From the NCBI GenBank assembly GCA_023415795.1, contig JAEZJG010000016.1:88850-152849 (forward strand): a DNA stretch of 64,000 nt, given 5' to 3'. This document shows, in pieces, positions 61,497 through 64,000 of this stretch; the stretch's first letter is position 1, and every line of letters starts with the position of its first letter. Source of the DNA: Bacillota bacterium (GTDB lineage Bacteria; Bacillota; Clostridia; Christensenellales; SZUA-584). Position numbers and translations under genes: made by a program. The notes beneath the pieces are model-generated. The model was not told the origin of the DNA. It was given only the letters and a program-made list of their open reading frames with translations, and made no database searches.

Positions 61497-62738
61497 TTAC
61501 TTAAGTTCTTTAACAACGTCAACCAGCTTGGTGGTAACAGTCTTGCCGTCCGACGTGAAGGAGATGATAGAAGCACCCTTAGCCGGTGTTCCGACATCGT
61601 CCAGCGAGAACGTGCCCGTTACGCCCGTGTAAACCGCAGAGGTGTCTGCCAGCGCATCGCGCACAGCAGCCGCATCCGTGGTGCCAGCTGCTACAATAGC
61701 AGCCTTCATGATGTAAGCTGCGTCGTAAGCCAGAGCCGAGATTGCATTCGGCGTGGAGTTGAACTTCGCCTGATAAGCCTTAACGAACGCCTGAACGTTT
61801 TCAGCCGTGTCAGCCGGATCGTAGTGATTTGTCCAATATACGTCGTTGAACGCAGACAGATCAGCGCCATCAACCACGTAGTCAGGTGTGCCGTCGTAGC
61901 CGTCAGCACCCATGATGATGCCGGTGTAGCCAGCCGCACGAGCCTGTGTGATGATGTAAGGTCCGATAACGTCGTAATAGTACGGCGCATAGACGAACTT
62001 CACACCAGCGTTAACCATAGCTGTGAACTGGTTCGTGTAATCCTGCACATCGAGGGAAGCCGTAGACTCAACCGCAGCAAGATTCAGACCATAGGTCTTA
62101 GCAGCAGCTTCGAAGGAATCGTACAGACCCTTGGAGTAAGTGTCAGCCGCACAGTAGACAACGCCAACATCCTTGTAACCAGCCTGGTTTGCATAGTATG
62201 CAGCGATAGCGCCCTGGAAGCTGTCGGCATAGCATGCACGGAAAACGTAGTCGTCCTTGGTGGTGATGCTGTCAGCGGTGGCCGACGGCGTCAGCAGAAC
62301 AACGCCTTCTTCGTTAGCAGCGTCGGTGATAGCCGAGGTGCAGCCAGAGGTAACAGAGCCGATGATGAGGGTAATGCCCTGCGAAACGAGGGAGTTGAAC
62401 GCATTCAGGCACTCCGTGGGATCAAACTGATCGTCAGCGTTAATCACGACAACCTGCTTGCCGTTGATGCCGCCCGCAGCATTGATCTCGCTTACCGCAA
62501 GATCTACAGCCGTGGTAACAGCAGCGCCATAAGCCGCGAGAGAGCCGGTGTTCGGGGAAATCGTGCCAATGGTGATGACATCACCTTCCGCAGCCGGTTC
62601 GTCCGCGGGTGCAGCAGTCTCATCGGAAGCAGCGCTTTCTTCGGGTGCTTTGGTTGCGCTCGGGCTGCCGGTGTTAGAGCAAGCAACAAAGCTCAGCAGC
62701 AGAACGAGAATCAACAACATACTCAATACTTTTTTCAC
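61497..62738 (-). CDS. livJ: Branched-chain amino acid binding lipoprotein (LivJ/LivK family)
   Basis: 413 residues from GTG 62738, eight bases after AGGAGG; an ATG at 62759 would overlap that site and spoil the signal peptide. The lipobox is LLLSFVAC with lipid on Cys20. The mature protein starts SNTGSPSATKAPEES, an acidic linker, then the type I binding fold: IGTISPNTGSLAAYGAA, INADDQFDPTECLNAFNSL, and a ligand pocket near SGCTSAITDAANEEGV. It captures leucine, isoleucine or valine for LivHMGF. It is first in the operon, behind a strong promoter. Confidence 0.95.
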   Translation of the reverse strand: MKKVLSMLLILVLLLSFVACSNTGSPSATKAPEESAASDETAAPADEPAAEGDVITIGTISPNTGSLAAYGAAVTTAVDLAVSEINAAGGINGKQVVVINADDQFDPTECLNAFNSLVSQGITLIIGSVTSGCTSAITDAANEEGVVLLTPSATADSITTKDDYVFRACYADSFQGAIAAYYANQAGYKDVGVVYCAADTYSKGLYDSFEAAAKTYGLNLAAVESTASLDVQDYTNQFTAMVNAGVKFVYAPYYYDVIGPYIITQARAAGYTGIIMGADGYDGTPDYVVDGADLSAFNDVYWTNHYDPADTAENVQAFVKAYQAKFNSTPNAISALAYDAAYIMKAAIVAAGTTDAAAVRDALADTSAVYTGVTGTFSLDDVGTPAKGASIISFTSDGKTVTTKLVDVVKELK

Positions 62739-62860
62739 TCGATTTTCCTCCTGTGACATTTTTTATAAAACAAACGATGCATGTTAATATAATAATTTTG
62801 CCACGCATCGTCACGTTTTCAACATAAAATGTTCATATTTTATTCTCACAACTTTTTTAA
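62739..62860 (-). promoter_or_regulatory. Structured leader of the liv operon
   Basis: About 120 bases between the promoter and livJ. ACGATGC and GCATCGT can pair (62811-62805 and 62780-62774), and AACATTTTATGTT is a second palindrome near 62821-62833. No known riboswitch is recognised. The leader is AT-rich and could carry control by an unknown factor such as CodY. Confidence 0.4.
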
Positions 62861-62889
62861 AGTTTATCGGCTAATTTGGATTTTGTCAA
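62861..62889 (-). promoter_or_regulatory. liv operon promoter
   Basis: TTGACA (62889-62884) and TAAACT (62866-62861) on the minus strand, with a 17-base spacer. The rest of the region up to the tRNA (62890-63068) shows no gene that I can recognise. Confidence 0.75.
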
Positions 62890-63068
62890 CATATTTTATT
62901 ACAATACAACACTATTAGCTTGATTTCATATAGATCATCTATGATATTTACACAAAGCGGTAAATACTGGCTTCCATCGAGCTTGTTATCTCTATTCAGA
63001 ACGATTTGGATCCTATCTTGTTGGAATCAGCTATGGCTAATGACAGTATAAAGTTGTCGGAAAGATAA

Positions 63069-63097
63069 CAAAAAAAGTCCAAATATTTTGGACTTTT
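63069..63097 (-). terminator. Terminator of tRNA-Ser
   Basis: AAAAGTCCAAA and TTTGGACTTTT (63097-63087 and 63083-63073) form an 11-bp stem, followed by a T-run on the minus strand at 63076-63070. It is about 26 bases past the tRNA 3' end. Confidence 0.9.
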
Positions 63098-63122
63098 CAA
63101 GTATCAAGGATAACACCTTGAC

Positions 63123-63216
63123 TGGCGGAGAAGATGGGATTTGAACCCATGCACCGGTTACCCCGATCTACTCCCTTAGCAGGGGAGCCCCTTCAGCCGA
63201 ACTTGGGTACTTCTCC
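63123..63216 (-). tRNA. tRNA-Ser (anticodon GCU), CCA encoded
   Basis: 94 bases including the encoded CCA. The acceptor stem GGAGAAG pairs with CTTCTCC, the discriminator base is G, the anticodon loop CTGCTAA carries GCU (codons AGU and AGC), a long variable arm follows as in class II serine tRNAs, and the T-loop is GGTTCAAATCC. It is followed by its own terminator. Confidence 0.97.
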
Positions 63217-63342
63217 AAGCGCTTTTTGAAAGCTAGTCCATTATACGGGAAGAGATGCTTGATTGTCAATACAGAAAACACAGTATTATAACATATTCAA
63301 ATGCATGCGTTCAAATGCTGGTTGACGCGAGTTTATTGAGCA

Positions 63343-63879
63343 TTACCAAATGTTTTCTTCATTAATATAGTGCATGACAATGGCGCTGCACAAACCATAC
63401 CCATTTCTGTTCGCGACGCGTTGCACCTTCCCCGCTTCATCCAAAAACGCCGATGCATGCTCTATCGTCGGGCTGGCTTCGTATATGCGATACGCCCTCT
63501 CCAGCGGCGCGAACTCGCTGTTGGACACCACGTGCTCAGGTATATCCAGATACTGCATGTAGATGTCGCCCACCGCATCATGTGCCTTGCCAGTCATTTT
63601 GGTTTCGCCCAGACCCTCGTAGAAGCGGGCTGCTTCGGGGTTTATGCCGTATATGTCAGTCTGCTTCTGTTGGGCAGCGTCAGTATCGCCCTGTGCTTTA
63701 ACCCTCACTCCGGCAGCATCAGCATCGCCCTGTGCTTTAACCCTCACTCCGGCAGTGTCAGCATTCGGCAAACGCCTTCTTCCCCCCGGTACTGAGAGCG
63801 TCAAGGGCATCAGCAGCACGCTTTTCGCCAACCGCTCAAATTGGTCTTCGGAGTAAAAGAAAAAGCCGGGACAATGAAG
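63343..63879 (-). pseudogene. Hypothetical gene truncated at its 5' end by an IS3-family element
   Basis: The frame continues from the IS terminus into the host sequence, so its apparent TTG start near 63900 lies in the IS and is not native. The visible host part reads GFFFYSEDQFERLAKSVLL, then a low-complexity linker of two 13-residue repeats (AGVRVKAQGDADA and AGVRVKAQGDTDA), then a C-terminal domain (INPEAARFYEGLG, YMQYLDIPEHVV, LERAYRIYEASPTIEHASAFLDEAGKV). I do not recognise the family. The native start is lost beyond 63880. The C-terminal domain is intact to the stop at 63343. Confidence 0.65.
63680..63757. repeat. Two-copy 39-bp tandem repeat in the interrupted gene
   Basis: TCAGTATCGCCCTGTGCTTT and what follows recurs almost exactly after 39 bases (63680-63718 and 63719-63757). 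It encodes the two 13-residue repeats of the truncated protein. Confidence 0.85.
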
Positions 63880-64000
63880 TGACCCCAAAAAGTTAGACAA
63901 ATTATTATTTAGCAGTCGATAGGGCTTGAAACCTGTGAACAGCGGGTGTCAAGCCCTTTAGCTTTGTCTTAATTCGACGGTTGTTATAGTAGTCAAGATA
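63880..64000 (-). mobile_element. IS3-family insertion sequence, one end
   Basis: The sequence TGACCCCAAAAAGTTAGACA at 63880-63899 is a typical IS3/IS150-type terminal inverted repeat beginning TGACCCC, and the transposase C-terminus is read next to it. The element enters from the right and interrupts the gene at 63343-63879. The other end and the target-site duplication lie outside the window. Confidence 0.85.
63905..64000 (-). CDS. IS3-family transposase OrfB, C-terminal end (partial)
   Basis: The last 31 codons before TAA at 63907-63905 read YLDYYNNRRIKTKLKGLTPA, ending in FQALSTAK. YYNNxRxxxxLxGLTP is the hallmark end of the rve integrase core in IS3-family OrfB. The catalytic DDE residues are outside the window. 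Confidence 0.9.
   Translation of the reverse strand, partial: YLDYYNNRRIKTKLKGLTPAVHRFQALSTAK

Overview
The window reads as a chromosome segment of a Gram-positive anaerobe of the Clostridia (Firmicutes) type. The evidence is two T-box leaders (valS and the branched-chain amino acid operon), a perfect CIRCE operator before groES-groEL, an HPr kinase/phosphorylase, two penicillin-binding D,D-carboxypeptidases, a DgkA-type lipid kinase, a dCMP deaminase, TTG/GTG starts behind strong GGAGG sites, and a citramalate route to isoleucine. Genes are GC-rich, intergenic stretches are AT-rich, and ATA is strikingly common as an isoleucine codon. No species can be named from the sequence alone.

Layout. 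1-6.3 kb: a partial M16 peptidase, a deacetylase-like secreted protein, an AhpD-like protein, a sirtuin, DegV, and a three-gene unit of two membrane proteins plus an M20 peptidase. 6.4-8.6 kb: groES-groEL under CIRCE. 8.7-14.4 kb: dCMP deaminase, a type IIA topoisomerase pair and dgkA. 14.4-19.8 kb: a 2-oxoacid dehydrogenase operon E2-E3-E1 with fused E1 alpha and beta. 19.8-24.4 kb: T-box-valS-folC. 24.6-27.3 kb: PrsW-like and DUF3810-like membrane proteases and a lipoprotein. 27.4-31.9 kb: a minimal type IV pilus cluster (pilB-pilT-pilC-pilin). 31.9-34.9 kb: two tandem D,D-carboxypeptidases. 35.0-38.9 kb: HAD phosphatase, hprK, ROK sugar kinase and a membrane-anchored solute-binding-like protein. 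39-43.6 kb: an acyltransferase, carbonic anhydrase, a small AT-rich accessory patch, and a cytidylate-kinase-like/nuclease-like fusion next to hpt. 43.6-44.4 kb: repeats and a candidate non-coding RNA. 44.4-52.7 kb: T-box-ilvN-ilvC-cimA-leuB-ilvD-ilvB. 52.8-57.9 kb: an FtsA-like ATPase with a proline-rich repeat linker, two DMT transporters and a second cytidylate-kinase-like gene. 57.9-62.9 kb: a complete livJHMGF importer. 63.1-64 kb: tRNA-Ser(GCU), and a gene interrupted by an IS3-family element that runs off the right edge.

Branched-chain amino acid metabolism is the main theme of the right half. One operon makes isoleucine and valine from pyruvate through citramalate, read by an isoleucine-type T-box. 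A separate ABC importer for branched-chain amino acids lies about 5 kb away, and valS has its own valine-type T-box. leuA and leuCD are not present here, although the citramalate route needs leuCD.

The least explained parts are: (i) the kinase-like/PD-(D/E)XK-like fusion at 42.1 kb; (ii) a roughly 370-nt ORF-free stretch on the minus strand ending in a strong intrinsic terminator at 43.83 kb; (iii) a family of triple-hairpin intergenic repeats in three copies; (iv) pilC, whose homologous N-terminus has no standard start codon; and (v) the FtsA-like protein with five 13-residue repeats.
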